A stretch of 64,000 nucleotides of DNA from Narthecium ossifragum (taxonomy: Eukaryota > Streptophyta > Magnoliopsida > Dioscoreales > Nartheciaceae). The notes beneath the pieces were generated by a model that saw nothing but the letters and a program-made list of their open reading frames with translations, did no database searches and was not told the DNA's origin. Positions 33,782 through 45,304 of the stretch are shown here, piece by piece (positions within the stretch are counted from its first letter, which is position 1; each line of letters opens with the position of its first letter). The position numbers and the translations under genes are program-made. Where the stretch lies: assembly GCA_963920575.1 (NCBI GenBank), contig OY986971.1, positions 25,066,145 through 25,130,144 on the forward strand. Reading direction: 5' to 3'.

Positions 33782-35474
33782 TGACACGCCTTGAAAAGTG
33801 TCGTAGTCTTAACAAGAACGCTAAAATTACAAATTTATAATCCGAATCACTAACTAACTACTTAAGGGGTAGATAGTAATGAGTTCGAGTCGAATCCAAA
33901 TGGAACTAATGGTTTAAGTCGTATACTAGGTATAATTCCTAGCCAAGGAGTTGGGAAAAAGATAATCTTTTGGATTTTATCTAGAACTAAATTTAAAAAA
34001 TAAGAAAACGAATAACTAATAAAAGATAAGATAATGCCAAGGAAATCTAATCAATAATAAAGAACTTGCTAGGTATTTCTAAGATAAGAGCGAATAAATC
34101 AACTCAGATAGTTCATATAGTCGATAGGTGAATGACTAGAACTCCTACCGCTCAATGACGATCAATAAAGTCCAACGTTGGGGATAATATCAAGAATGGA
34201 TATTGGTAAGTAATCAAGATGGTTCTGACATCTTGAGATCGCCTAATAGAATGTATCAAGGATTAGAGTTACCCTAGTGGTTCTGGCACTAGCGTAGTGA
34301 TATTAGCACATATGAAATCCCTAATCTTGAATTAAGATGAATAACGGATTAAGAAGCGGTCATAATGGTTCACATTATGTGTAATGGTCCTAGCATTACA
34401 ATGCCTTTAATCACGAGAAGGAAATCCTCACATCCATGGTCCTAGTATAGACGTTTGACGAGGATCCCTAATTTCAAGCCCTAGCATGCAATACTCAAAA
34501 CCAGCGATCGTAATCTCTGCGTAACTTTCACATCCGAACTCGAAATGAGATGATTCAAGATTCGGTGGAAAGCTAAGGAAAAGATCTACAACTTTTGTGT
34601 TTTGAGTTTTCAAAGATTCCGGCTGTACAACCACGAAAAAACCGAGGAAAGACAGGCCGAATTCTAGGGCATAAAGGAACAAATCATTCATCCATAAAAT
34701 AAATCAACACCAATAGATATAAAGAAAAATATAAATCAATCTATTCAACCATCAAAGTATGATTTACAACTCATAATCTATAGAAAACCCTAATAAATAA
34801 CTTTACTACATCATAGAATCCCAAAGCTAGGGTTTAGTTACTCATCTTAGGAAGGAGATCCGTCGATGAAGGTTGTCGCCGCGCTCCACCCATGGATCTT
34901 CCACCAAAGATCTAACCTAATTTGTGGAAAAGAAACTAAGAGAAACCCTAAGAGATCAACAAAATTTGGCCATGGAAGGCTGCCAAAACGCCCCCAAAGA
35001 AGGCTATTTATAGCCTAAGACAAATCCTGACTCGGATTTGTCAGTTTCCTTTTATTTTTCCCGCAGCGTCAACGGGATCGATCCCCTTTGGGAAGCGGAT
35101 CGATCTCCTTCTTCCGAAGCTTCTTTCCTGTGCCTTTGTACTAAAAATAGCATATCTTCCTCTAGGAAACTCCAAATCACAAACCGTAAAAAGTTCTGGA
35201 ATCTAGACTTCAAGAGCTTTCCAACCATATATAGCACATCATCTGGTTCTTCCTGAACATGTACAGTTTTGATGTCAAAGATGGTCCATCTTTGCTCCTT
35301 TGCTCTTTTGCTCCTAGCAGGTTCTTTATTTGTTCGTTTTAGCACCAAACTTGATCTAATCTTCGCTGAGGGTCCTTAAGCCTGAAATGGGAAAAAGACA
35401 ATCAAAATAGCATTGTTCGGAGACTAACAAGACCTAGTTAAAAGGAATAATTATGTACTTTTTACGTCTTATCA
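33782..35474 (-). repeat. 5' LTR of element Y
   Basis: 1,693 bp. It holds TATAAATA on the minus strand at 35,005-35,012, and two GATCGATC palindromes at 35,078-35,107 about 70-100 bp upstream of it. It is longer than the 3' LTR because of an insertion around 34,480-34,670. Confidence 0.88.
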
Positions 35475-35984
35475 CTGACACATACTGGGGAAACTATCAG
35501 ACAGTCTTAATCTCTTCTTTCGTATATCTCATTGTAAGTATATTTATAGGTGATATATGTTTCCTGGTACTTATAGCTATTGTTCTTTCATAGGGACTGA
35601 TAGGCATTACATTCGTAGCTCTCTTCCCATCTCCTGCGGCCCTGCCTGTGAAGGAATATCTTGTCAACCAGCGAGTGTAAGCTCAAACTATTGCATTTCA
35701 AGAAACTCTTGTTTTTTGGCCAGCCTGATCTTAAGAACACTTTGGTGACATTTCAAGTCATTCGACCTGCTCCTTGATGTTAACTTTTTATTTGATTAGT
35801 GGATAAAGAATGACGGTTAAGAGACAAACTCAAATCAAATCATTCAAGGTTGTTTTTTCCCTTTCTTTGATATAAATAAGTGTACGTAGACCAGCTCGGT
35901 CGTGATGTTCCCCAACCACTAGTGGTGGGTACCATCACCTGCAACGTGACAAGTACTGTGTGGGCAGGGTGCGGTTGGTTGTCA

Positions 35985-37615
35985 AATAGTCTATCCCGGG
36001 ATTAGAGGGGTAGGGATTAGTATCCCGGAATAAGTTGTGGAATAAAAGTTGATGTTTGGTTGAAAAATAGGAATAATGAGATAATGATTACTTGGGATAA
36101 GGAAATGGTGTTTTGATGAAAATGTGAAAAATGTGAAATATGATAATGCATCTAATATTCACATTGGCTTTAATAAATTACTTAATAATATGATAATTCA
36201 TATAATATGATAGAGCATATAATTTAATTAATATTTTTTTCTCGTTTTATTAATATTATAATGCATATATTCACTTTAACTTTTAAATAACATATTCAAC
36301 ATAATCAACATGAATATATTATAATAAAGTATAATATTACCACCCAATCCGTCGTGTTCGACGCCTCTGCCGGGTTAATCCCTCTCATATCAATGCCCGC
36401 TTATTTGCAATATCCGGCAGACGCCCGCTCCTCCTCCGCCATCGTCGGCATCAATGCCCGCATGTCCTCCACCGAGTCGTATGACTCGGCGGTGTTGAGG
36501 GCGTTCTTGTCGGCACCGTGGCCGCCGACGACGTACATGTGACCTCCACATGGCATAGCATGATAACGTGGCATGGTTATACACATCAATACATCCCATT
36601 GAAGACCCATTTATATTTAATATAATAATATTTTTATTTTAATTTATATTATTATAAATATAATAATTAATTTATACACATCAATGCTCCACCAACACCA
36701 TCCATGACCTCCGTCCACTACCAAAGTCACCATCGCAGCCACCCCTCCACTGGCTATCTCCCCGTCCGATGAGCTCTTCAATTCCGGTGAACTCCATCAA
36801 CACTCAACACCGTCCTCAACACCACCCTCATCCTCATCTCTCTCACCGATAGCCACCCGTCCCATTCCTCCACCTGGCAGCCACCCTCCCAAGTTGGTGA
36901 ACCCATCATCTCCCCCGACTCGAGCATCAACACCATCTCCTCTCCTCCATTAACTCCGGCGAGCTCACCCCCAACCGCAGTCACTTGCGGTGCCCCCTCT
37001 CCCTCCAAAAACCCGCCTCCCACAGCTGCCGCATCCGGCCTCCTCTGGTACATCTAACGCCACGAGATCAGCGTCGGAGATAGTGATGCGTTTGAGAACG
37101 CCGAAGGTGACCATGGGGTCGCCGACATCAATCGGGAGTCGTTAGTAGCGTAGGGGATCTCAGGGAAGACCGGAGCGGCGTCGAAATGGAGGAGAGGGAG
37201 CGTGGAAGAGGACGAGACGAAATCCGATGAAAATCTCACTGCATCTACCCCTTTCTGGCGAGCGCCACCTCTCATTCTCCCGGTCTTCTTCCTCGATCTC
37301 TTACTCCCTTCTTCTCCGTCGCCGGCGATCCCCCTTCCTCCTCCCACTCCCTCTTCCTTCCCCCTTCTCTCCTCGTCTCTCTCTCTCTCTTTTAGATCCG
37401 GCCAGTGAGGATGAAGAGAGGGCATCAACACCATCGGGGAGAGAAGAAGAAGAGAGTAGGTGGGGTTTTTGCATAAAACCCCCCACAAGACCCCTTTTAA
37501 CGCAAAAGACCTTTTAATTATGGGATTAGAAATCCCATGATAAATTTTATATCACCAGATAAGGCCATATTTGGGTGCTATCTCGGGGATTGAAAACACC
37601 TATCTGGTACCAAAC
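35985..37615. mobile_element. Non-autonomous DNA element carrying a kelch fragment (copy B)
   Basis: Starts like copy A (TAGTCTATCCCGGGATTAGA, GGTAGGGATTAGTATCCC) and keeps the Helitron-free version of its A/T-rich body (ATATTCACATTGGCTTTAAT at 36,155). 36,660-37,450 is GC-rich and carries long minus-strand open frames of unclear origin (GGELAGVNGGEEMVLMLES). The right end near 37,560-37,615 (ACCTATCTGGTACCAAACAT) is approximate. It may be a Pack-type element with captured host DNA. Confidence 0.5.
36410..36560 (-). pseudogene. Kelch-repeat gene fragment, copy B (well preserved)
   Basis: Minus strand, one frame: HMYVVGGHGADKNALNTAES, then YDSVEDMRALMPTMAEEER. This is one kelch blade of the plant F-box/kelch type (YVVGGHDxxKNALxxAExYD…MxEER). 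It is far too short for a gene (about 350 residues normally) and sits inside a repeated DNA element, so it is a captured fragment. Confidence 0.65.
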
Positions 37616-38205
37616 ATGGCCTAAAAGTGTGACGAGACTGGGTCGTGTACTGGCCTCCTACAGCCACCCCCAGGCGCCATGTGGTGGCCCACTGGCCTCC
37701 AACAGCCACCCAATCCTGCAGGGCCACGTGGCGGCCCCAGCAACTAAAAATCCCAGACCATCTATCTAGATGTACCATAAGTCCATAACCATAGAATTCC
37801 AGTACATGATTCATGATGAAGTCTTCAATCAATCGCCAAGAAATTGAGCAATGCACAAACCTAAACGTCACTTGCGGCAAAAAAGAGCGAAAAAGAAACA
37901 AATCCTTCGAGCAACTGAATGACGCAGATGGCACATAGGTGGCAAATTTAATCAAGATTTTCCAACAGCCAATACGCTACTAGTGTGCCATAAGATGAAA
38001 ATTTTCCCAGTCTGAGGCACAAATACGTTGCCACAAGCTGCAGTTTACAAGACAGCGTGCCACCAAATACTAAGCTAGCCTCACTTTGATCTCTTCCGCC
38101 GGTCAAATTAGAATACTATAGACCAAATCTGCAAAAAAAAAGGACTGCTACTGTCGAAGAAGCTGCTGACATCTTCACCACTTCAACGGCTATTCCAACA
38201 TTGAT
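37616..38205. other. Intergenic DNA and 3' UTR side of CPN60B
   Basis: No gene seen. The first 150 bases have repeats of GTGGCCCACTGGCCTCC type. The part next to 38,205 should include the chaperonin 3' UTR. Confidence 0.4.
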
Positions 38206-41200
38206 TTAGTAGCCATACCCTGATAGAGATCAGAATAAAGGGGGCACATGTTAGAACTGCGCATATTAACTTCTTAAAACAGTCAAATGCATAAGATGGA
38301 ATATCTGTTGGGCTTGTGATGGATAAAGAACCTGAATTGTCCATTGGATTTCCAGCAGGCACAGGCTCTGGCTCCTTGATATCAACCACAACAACATCTG
38401 AGGTAAGGAATGTCTTGGCAACAGAAGCTGCATGTTCTATGCAGCATCTCACCACCTGTCTCCATACAAAGTGATGTCAAACCAACAGAAGCCAAATAAG
38501 TAATATGAACATCCAAGCAACATAGCTCTAAAACTGGATGGAAGTCAACATTCAAACAATGAACACTGATCCAAACAGAATCATCTTTTACTTCCCAAAA
38601 TACTATTTCAAGAACAAACAGTAGCCAGAGTGAAAACCATGATTACTGGGTGTTTTCCAGCAGAAAACTAGAGAGTACATATGGAAACTCTAACGAAAAC
38701 CATGTGACCGTGAACACTTCATGCAGACCCCAGTCTATATGCCCAAAATAAAAAAAAACCAGAAGATTAACAACTTTGGCGGAAGCAGCACATCCAGGGA
38801 ATGAAGTAAACCAAGAGGAAAGTAGTCATCCAAGGTCTTAGATTTCATTAGCATGTAAACTCAATTGCTAAACTTAAAGCCACAACAAACATGGATATGT
38901 TTCTCCAACCACCAAATTCAAACAAGGAATATGATGAGTAGTAAATATTCTAGCAAACAGACTGTGTGCACAAGCTACTTAAGGAATGCATGTCAATCCA
39001 TGGAGGCAAGGTTTTAAGACCAGAAAAATTGAAAAGCTAAATTAAAAGTACAGTAGCTTTTAAAAAAAGTATAAAATTCACCGTAGCTCATCCTTAAATT
39101 CCATTTTCAATAGTCTAAAGTCACAATAAGCAAACAAGCAATCGTAACCATTCATCTCATAAAGTTCAACTGAATATATCAATTCAGCAACTTTGGAAAA
39201 GCAATAGCTCAAATGAGAAAGCAACATACCTTAGTAGGGTCAATAATTCCTGCAGCCATCAAGTCTTCATAACATCCAGTTGCAGCATTGTAACCATAAT
39301 TTGTGTTGTCACTAGAAAGCACCTGCAGTGATGAAAAGCTAAGAACCACTCTGAAGAAATAGTGAAGTCATCAATTTTGCAATCAACCAGAGATCTATGA
39401 AGAGCCCCTACCTTCTCAACAACCACACTACCATTAACTCCAGCATTTTTGGCAATTAGCTTGAGGGGATAGCACAGAGCTCTCTTGACAATATCAGCAC
39501 CAACCTGCAATTCAGTTAAAGCAAGGCAAGATACGATTCACATCATGCTAAGATGGAAATAAATAGTAGAAATAAGGGCAAGTTATCTTAGCAATATTTC
39601 TACAGATAAGATAAAAAAATTCTAGTATCCTCTTAAAGAAATAAACATGACGTAAAACAACCTTTTGTTCATCGTTCTCCAGCGTATCCTTGATCGCATC
39701 AACCTTAGATGCAAGTCTCAAAAGTGTACAGCCACCGCCAACTACAATACCTTCCTCAACAGCTGCCTGAACATAGACGTTACCTTTATAATCACTTCAA
39801 TGAAGATGACTGTTGACAAGAAAAAGGATAGGATTCCCCAGCTTTTGCAGCAGACAACTGGTTACAAAAATGTATACCTTTGTAGCATTAAGAGCATCTT
39901 CAACTCTCAGTTTCTTCTCTTTTAGTTCAGTCTCTGTCTGTGCTCCAACCTGCCAAAGAAAGAGGAGAAAACGTCACAACACATATATGAATCTTCCATA
40001 TATTTTAGGGTCTTCAATGCATAAGGACGTGCAACAAAAAACCTGTATGCACATAGTTAGATCCTACTAACCTGGATGACAGCAACACCACCAGAGAGTT
40101 TTGCAATCCGCTCATTAAGCTTCTCCTTTTCGTAATCCTGCTCTGCAGCCTGCAGACCAAAGTGTATGACTTAGCAAGGAAAGCTCATGATAAAAAATCA
40201 AATAGAAGCAGCAAAAAAATAAAATAAAATAAAATCAGACCTCAATAAGATTTTTAATCTGAGCAACTCGTTTAGTAACTTCTTCCTGAGTGCTACCATC
40301 ACCAACTATTGTTGTCGAATCCTTTGTTAGCACAACCTTAGCAGCAGTTCCCAGTACCTCCTTATCAGCTTTATCTAGTGAGAGCCCAACCTCATCTCTG
40401 ATGACAGTACCTGCACCAATGGAATCCTGTAAATAACTCAAAGTGGAGATGACAACTGTGGCCGGAGCATAACTAAAAGTTATCAGGAAATTCCAACATA
40501 GCTGACAAATTAGACATGGACTATGGTTAAACCTCCGGTAAGGATTGCGATGTCATCAAGGTATTGGCTCTTGCGCTCTCCAAATCCAGGGGCTTTGAGA
40601 GCAGCAATTTTTAATGCTCCTCTGAGCTTATTCACAACAAGAGTTGCAAGAGCTTCCTGCTCAATGTCTTCAGCAATTATCAAGATAGGATAACCCCCTC
40701 TTATGGCCTCTTCCAAAACATTAATAAGATCTCTTGCATTTGTAATCTTTTTGTCCACAAGAAGCAGCTGCAAATTTTAAAATGCTAGTAGTCAGGATCA
40801 AAGAACATTATCCCTCATGTAGGAAGGTTGTACAGAAAAGTTTCAATCAGACTAAATACCTTGCAGTTTTCGTATTCAGCTGTCATCTTTTCGCTGTCAG
40901 TCACAAAGTACGGGGAAATATAACCACGATCAAACTGCATTCCCTCGACAACATATAAGCTATTCTCTGCACTTCTCCCTTCTTCAAGCGTCACCACACC
41001 CTTCCTACCAACCTTGCTCATAGCTTCAGCAATCATGTTACCGATTTCATAGTTATTTCCCGCACTGACTGCAGCTACATCTGCAAGCTCACTATCTTCA
41101 ACCTGCAAAATCAACAATAATGCATTAGTGCTATGCTGGGATTTCCAGGATGTAGAAAATCTAATGTTTCACACCGAATTACCTCTTTCGACATAAGCTT

Positions 41201-42538
41201 TAGTTCACGAACCAAAGCTTTTGCTGTCTTCTCAATACCCCGAGTTATCTGTACGGGATTAGCACCAGCTGCAACCACCTATACATAATCATACAGTTAG
41301 AAGTATTTATAAGAATAAGGATTTCAATGAAAACACTGAAACTAGGAGATGAACTTAGCCAAATGCATGCCTAACCTTGACACCTTCAGCAATTAAGCCT
41401 TGGGCGAGCACAACTGAAGTAGTAGTTCCATCACCAGCTAAGTCATTGGTCTTAGCAGCAGCCTGTCTCACCAACTTAGCACCAATATTCTCAACTGGGT
41501 CTTCTAGTTCAACTTGAAGATACCCAAAGATTGCTTAGTCAGTCACAGAAAGCTCACTTTCAATGCTTGAGTGCTTCACCAATCCCAAAATTTCAAAGTT
41601 GAAGCATAAATGAAGAGGGGAAAAAAAAATTCATGTCTCGAGAGAGTATAACAGAGAGGTTTTGATGAACAAATTGAGTACCTTTTCAGATGGAAACGTT
41701 GATGGGATGGTGATAAAAGGGAAAAAAAAACCTCACTAAACATTCCATTTTACAGAAACAGTAGAAAGGACAATGATAGCTTCAAAATGCAAGGGCGATC
41801 GTCCAAATTTCCTCTATATGTACACTTGTATGGCAACATATCAAGCAAAATCCAGCAAGTCAAGTGGAGCATTTTGGATTGGAGTCCAAAATGCTGCTCA
41901 CAAAATCTGATTCACCAAAAGAGAAAAGCAACAAGAAAATACTGGACCCTAACAAATATCAAGACTGATAGTCACATATATTGGTTGCTGTCAAGCAAAA
42001 GATGATTGCCTCGTCTACAATACTGATAATGCACAGGCAATAAGTAAGGCGGCTTAGAGGCTGAAAATGATAACCATACCTCTCTGGCCACGGTAACACC
42101 ATCATTAACAATTTTTGGGGATCCATACTTGCTCTCCAACACGACATTCCTTCCCTTCGGACCAAGAGTGACCCCAACAAGATCCGCAAGCTTATTAACA
42201 CCAATCTGAACCAAGAAACAAATAAAGCGTCACATAGATTCACAAATATCAGTTTCTGAACTCTCAGAGTGTGCTTCAGGAGTACTCACTTGAAGCTTCT
42301 TGGTTGCTGACCCATCCTTGTTGAAGTACAACTCCTTGGCCATTGCCTTGACCTTAACATCACCCCTCTTCTGTAAACGCAGGTTCTGCCTCCTGCCGCT
42401 AAGGGGACTAGAAGATACGGAAGCCAGAGAAGAGAGTTGGGATAACTTCTGAGCAGCAGAGAGCTTCTTTTCTGCACCATGACCGTGAGGAGCAGCAATA
42501 GGGCCAATGGTCGTCATGGAGCTGAATGTTGATGCCAT
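38206..42538 (-). CDS. CPN60B: Chloroplast chaperonin 60 subunit beta
   Basis: Fourteen coding exons: 42538-42290, 42205-42080, 41513-41376, 41278-41183, 41102-40860, 40767-40533, 40410-40241, 40149-40072, 39949-39878, 39766-39662, 39504-39412, 39322-39230, 38455-38332, 38219-38206. They give 611 residues, the usual family length. The protein is the plastid GroEL-type subunit that with CPN60 alpha folds Rubisco large subunit and other stromal proteins. Seen: Ser-rich transit peptide to about residue 65, [26 protein letters not shown] (ATP site, Asp in GDGTTT near 153), [13 protein letters not shown], and the C-terminus NPMDNSG-GYGY with a split Gly codon. An intron sits in the 5' UTR just before the ATG (acceptor CTGCAG/GAGATG). 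Odd: intron 2 has donor GAG/GTATGG but its acceptor reads CAA/GTT, not AG. Confidence 0.95.
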
Positions 42539-43090
42539 CTCCTGCAGGTAACCACAAGAAACATGGACATTCAACCTCACATACATGTTTACACGGCGTA
42601 AAAGGGCTTCAACCAAGAAAGGAACGGAGACGGAAAAAAAGTCCTCATTTCGAGAAGCATCATACCACTGGTGCGCAAGAAGATTTGCCGAACTTTGCAA
42701 ACAATCCTCTTCAATCTTCTACTCAAATCTGGAAAACGCGTTCAACCTCCATAAATATGACTCTTTTATGAAAACAAAATTGCATCTAAACCAATATGCT
42801 CGATATCCAAACATAAACATGCCAATGTTTCACAATAAAGCCTACAACAATCCTATTGAGTGAACGAAATGGATCGGATAGCCGGTAATAACATAGCAGT
42901 GCATAGGAATCACAACAACGTCAAGATTTGATCATCGAGCACCCGGATATACCAGGAATTCAACCGGGAAAAGGATCTCACCTCGCCGAGAAGAGAGGTC
43001 GGAGGGCGTCTCGCGGAGAAGGGAGGTTGGATAAGGCTAGAGCTGCTTCCGAGTGGGGCTTTCGGGAGACGAGCTGAAATGGAGAGGGTC

Positions 43091-43285
43091 TGGATGAGGT
43101 TCTTTATACTCGATAGGGCTTAGTGTGCTCTCTAATGCTCGTGAAGCTTCCGAGCGATCTGGGCCGTCGGATCTCGTGCCTGTCCTATTGGATGAGGTTC
43201 TGTATATCGGTAGGGTTTAGGTGCTCTCTAATGCTCGTGAAGCTTCCGAAAATCTGGGCCGTCGGAGCTCACGAGGATGCAGTGT
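43091..43285 (-). promoter_or_regulatory. CPN60B promoter, tandemly duplicated 98-bp unit
   Basis: Unit one (43,091-43,188) and unit two (43,189 to about 43,285) share tggatgaggttct, taatgctcgtgaagcttccg and atctgggccgtcgga. Unit one has a minus-strand TATAAAG at 43,102-43,108, placing the transcript start near 43,070. Unit two keeps only a degenerate TATA (GTATATCG). The 5' UTR splice donor is near 42,980 (GGCGAG/GTGAGA). Confidence 0.7.
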
Positions 43286-43546
43286 GAGGGGTTCCGGCGA
43301 CGGAGCAGTATCGCAGCCAGAGTTTTCGAGGGAGAGAGGTGGGAGGCTCAGCTTCATGGGACATCGATCGGATCGCCGGGCTAAAATAGATTCAAGGGCT
43401 AAAATAAAATATTAGTCATTTGATTTTGATTTTGACTTGGTCAAAATTAAATTAATGATTCTATCAAACAAAAGCTGGAAAGAAAAATTTTATTCAATTT
43501 TTTAAGATATTAAAGATAATAAGCCACGTTCTCGTGTATATATAGC

Positions 43547-44746
43547 CAGTGGCGGAACAGTATGAGATTTAAGGGGGGGCGAAATCTAAAGTAAAATGAT
43601 CAAAAAAAAATTTCTTTTAAGTAATGCAAAAAATACATTAGAATTACAATATCGAACATTAAGGAATAAAAACAATATAAATATTAAAATATACGTTCCG
43701 TACTATGTGCTACAATTGAGAGATGGAAGTTGGATCCCACGCTTTTGCATTTTTTGAAAACGCTGTAAAATGACGTCGTTCTCAATAGTTTCAAAAATTC
43801 CCCGCTCGATGTATGCAATTATTCATCCAGTCATCTCACATCTTATTACGTAAATCAAACTTGACAATCTTCATACAAGAGAAGACTCTCTCAATGGTTG
43901 CAGTCGCAACTGTAAGACCAATGACAACTCAATAAGAAGATAAACCAATGAAAATAGAACATTTTTTTTTAATCTCAACCATCTTCTAAAAATTATTGAC
44001 ACAAAAAGTTTTGAAATCTTCTTAAAATTCATTCCATTTTATCCGCTTAGTGGTTTTTTTTATCACAAACTTATCCATTATCTAAATAAAACAAAACAAA
44101 AATAAAAATAAAAATACGACAATTAGATATCAAACTAATAAATTATCAAATAATTAACTAAATCCTAACAAATAAATAATTAACTAAATCAAACTAATAA
44201 AGTATTGATCCTAACATTAACAAATAATTAACTAAATAAAATAATTTTTTTTGAAAAAAAAACAAACATGTTCTGTTTTTAATGCTCTGTTTCTCTGGTC
44301 CTGGGTCACTGGGTGGGTGCCGGCCGGCCAGGCCCTGCCGGGTGGGTGGGGGCAGGTGCCGGAGAGGGGGGAGGGCCGGAGTCGGGGCTGGTTGGGTGCA
44401 GACCCTGCCGGGAGGGGGCGGGTGCCGGAGACGGGGGAGGGTCGGAGAGCTGGAGCCGGAGAGGGGGGACTGGTGAGGGCCGGAGAGCTGGAGCCGGAGA
44501 GGGGTGACTGAGGAGGGCCGAGGGCCGGAGAGGGGGACGGCGAGGGGTCGCGCCCATAAGAAGGAGAGGAGGCGAAGGGTCGACGTCGCCGCGTGGCCGC
44601 GTGGAGGAGGTGAAGGGGCGGGCGCGGGGCGGCGGGCCGCGGGCGGGGCGAAGGGGAGTGGAGGAGGTGAAGGGGGGTCGGGGGGTGGGGTGGGAGTTCC
44701 GGCGTCGCCAGGGGGGCGCCCCTCGCCCCCCCTGGTTCCACCACTG
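43547..44746. mobile_element. hAT transposon, degenerate
   Basis: Terminal inverted repeats CAGTGGCGGAAC and GGTTCCACCACTG, with 8-bp target duplication TATATAGC at 43,539-43,546 and 44,747-44,754. Together these define a hAT element of 1,200 bp. Minus strand 43,740-43,960 keeps the transposase dimerisation tail in fragments (TVATATIERVFSCMKIVKF, DLRNKM, DWMNN). 44,280-44,745 is a G-rich, Pro-frame low-complexity block whose open frames are not genes. Confidence 0.9.
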
Positions 44747-44987
44747 TATATAGCAAGACTTGGGCTGTTTGGTTGCTAGTAAGCGGAGAAAATAATTAGT
44801 ATCTAATGGGTGTGGTTACAAAAAAAATACGGGTTAAGTACATAAAACCACTATATTGACTTTCGATAATATAATAAAAACACCCGGCACTATCCCATAT
44901 CTCTCTCTATATTTAGCTACTGTCATTTAGTTATGATGTCACGTATGACTCATATGTCATATCATAAAACCTTGATTATATAGTAGA

Positions 44988-45219
44988 TTAGGTGAGCCCA
45001 TGCCACCTGACATGGGTAATCACCACCCCTACTCCTCTCTCTCCCATAACCACCCGGTAACCACCAACCCCACAACTCCCTTCCACATGGCTTCATCCCC
45101 ATCATCTGATACATTCGAGCATAACTTGGATCGGACATCCTCAGCCACCTGATAGAATGCACCTGATCCACTCGGGTATTTTTTGGTAAAAGAATACCCA
45201 ACTTTTCATATATAGATTT
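44988..45219 (-). mobile_element. Helitron 3' end (H3), cut by a V LTR
   Basis: Minus strand: hairpin CCCATGTC-AGG-TGGCATGGG, then CTCAC and CTAA before a host T. It resembles the H1 and H2 ends with a diverged stem. The 5' end was not found; LTR insertion R begins at 45,220. Confidence 0.6.
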
Positions 45220-45304
45220 TGTCACACCCCGACTCAGAAAACCCATCCAGATCAAGACGTGAGCCACCTAAACCTGTTTACATCATCAATTAGCGCATAA
45301 GTAT

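Larger units (their letters stand above)
28744..35474 (-). mobile_element. Complete non-autonomous LTR element Y (LARD-like)
   Basis: Two direct LTRs: 28,744-30,261 and 33,782-35,474. The perfect target duplication CTGAC lies at 28,739-28,743 and 35,475-35,479. On the minus strand the 5' LTR ends GGCGTGTCA and is followed by the primer-binding site TGGCGCCGTTGCTGGG (33,760-33,775), complementary to tRNA-Asp with one mismatch. A purine-rich tract AAGTTGGGGGTG adjoins the 3' LTR at 30,262. The interior carries one decayed Asp-rich ORF and no gag, protease, reverse transcriptase or integrase. It is inserted in an NPF exon. Confidence 0.92.
28580..35680 (+). pseudogene. NPF (NRT1/PTR) proton-coupled transporter remnant, split by element Y
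   Basis: After acceptor TTGTAG the exon reads GFECLESTTFHGMSSNLVVY, then NASSAANVN, TSYLTPLLGVLIAD. Element Y interrupts at 28,744; past its right end the frame continues exactly as TYWGNYQTVLISSFVYLI (to 35,533). A 60-base intron (GTAAGT…CATAG) follows, then GLIGITFVALFPSP and a stop near 35,677. The xxE..ER-like and LTPLLGAFLAD-YWG motifs are those of plant NPF transporters (about 550-600 residues). The remaining transmembrane helices and the upstream exon are not seen, so this is a fragment even without the insertion. Confidence 0.75.

Noticed and set aside
36778..37517. Several GC-rich open frames on both strands
   Set aside because: They overlap each other, are low complexity, and lie in a repeated DNA element; only the kelch blade is recognisable.
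44232..44779. 174-codon proline-rich frame
   Set aside because: It is the complement of a G-rich block within the hAT element and ends at its terminal inverted repeat.
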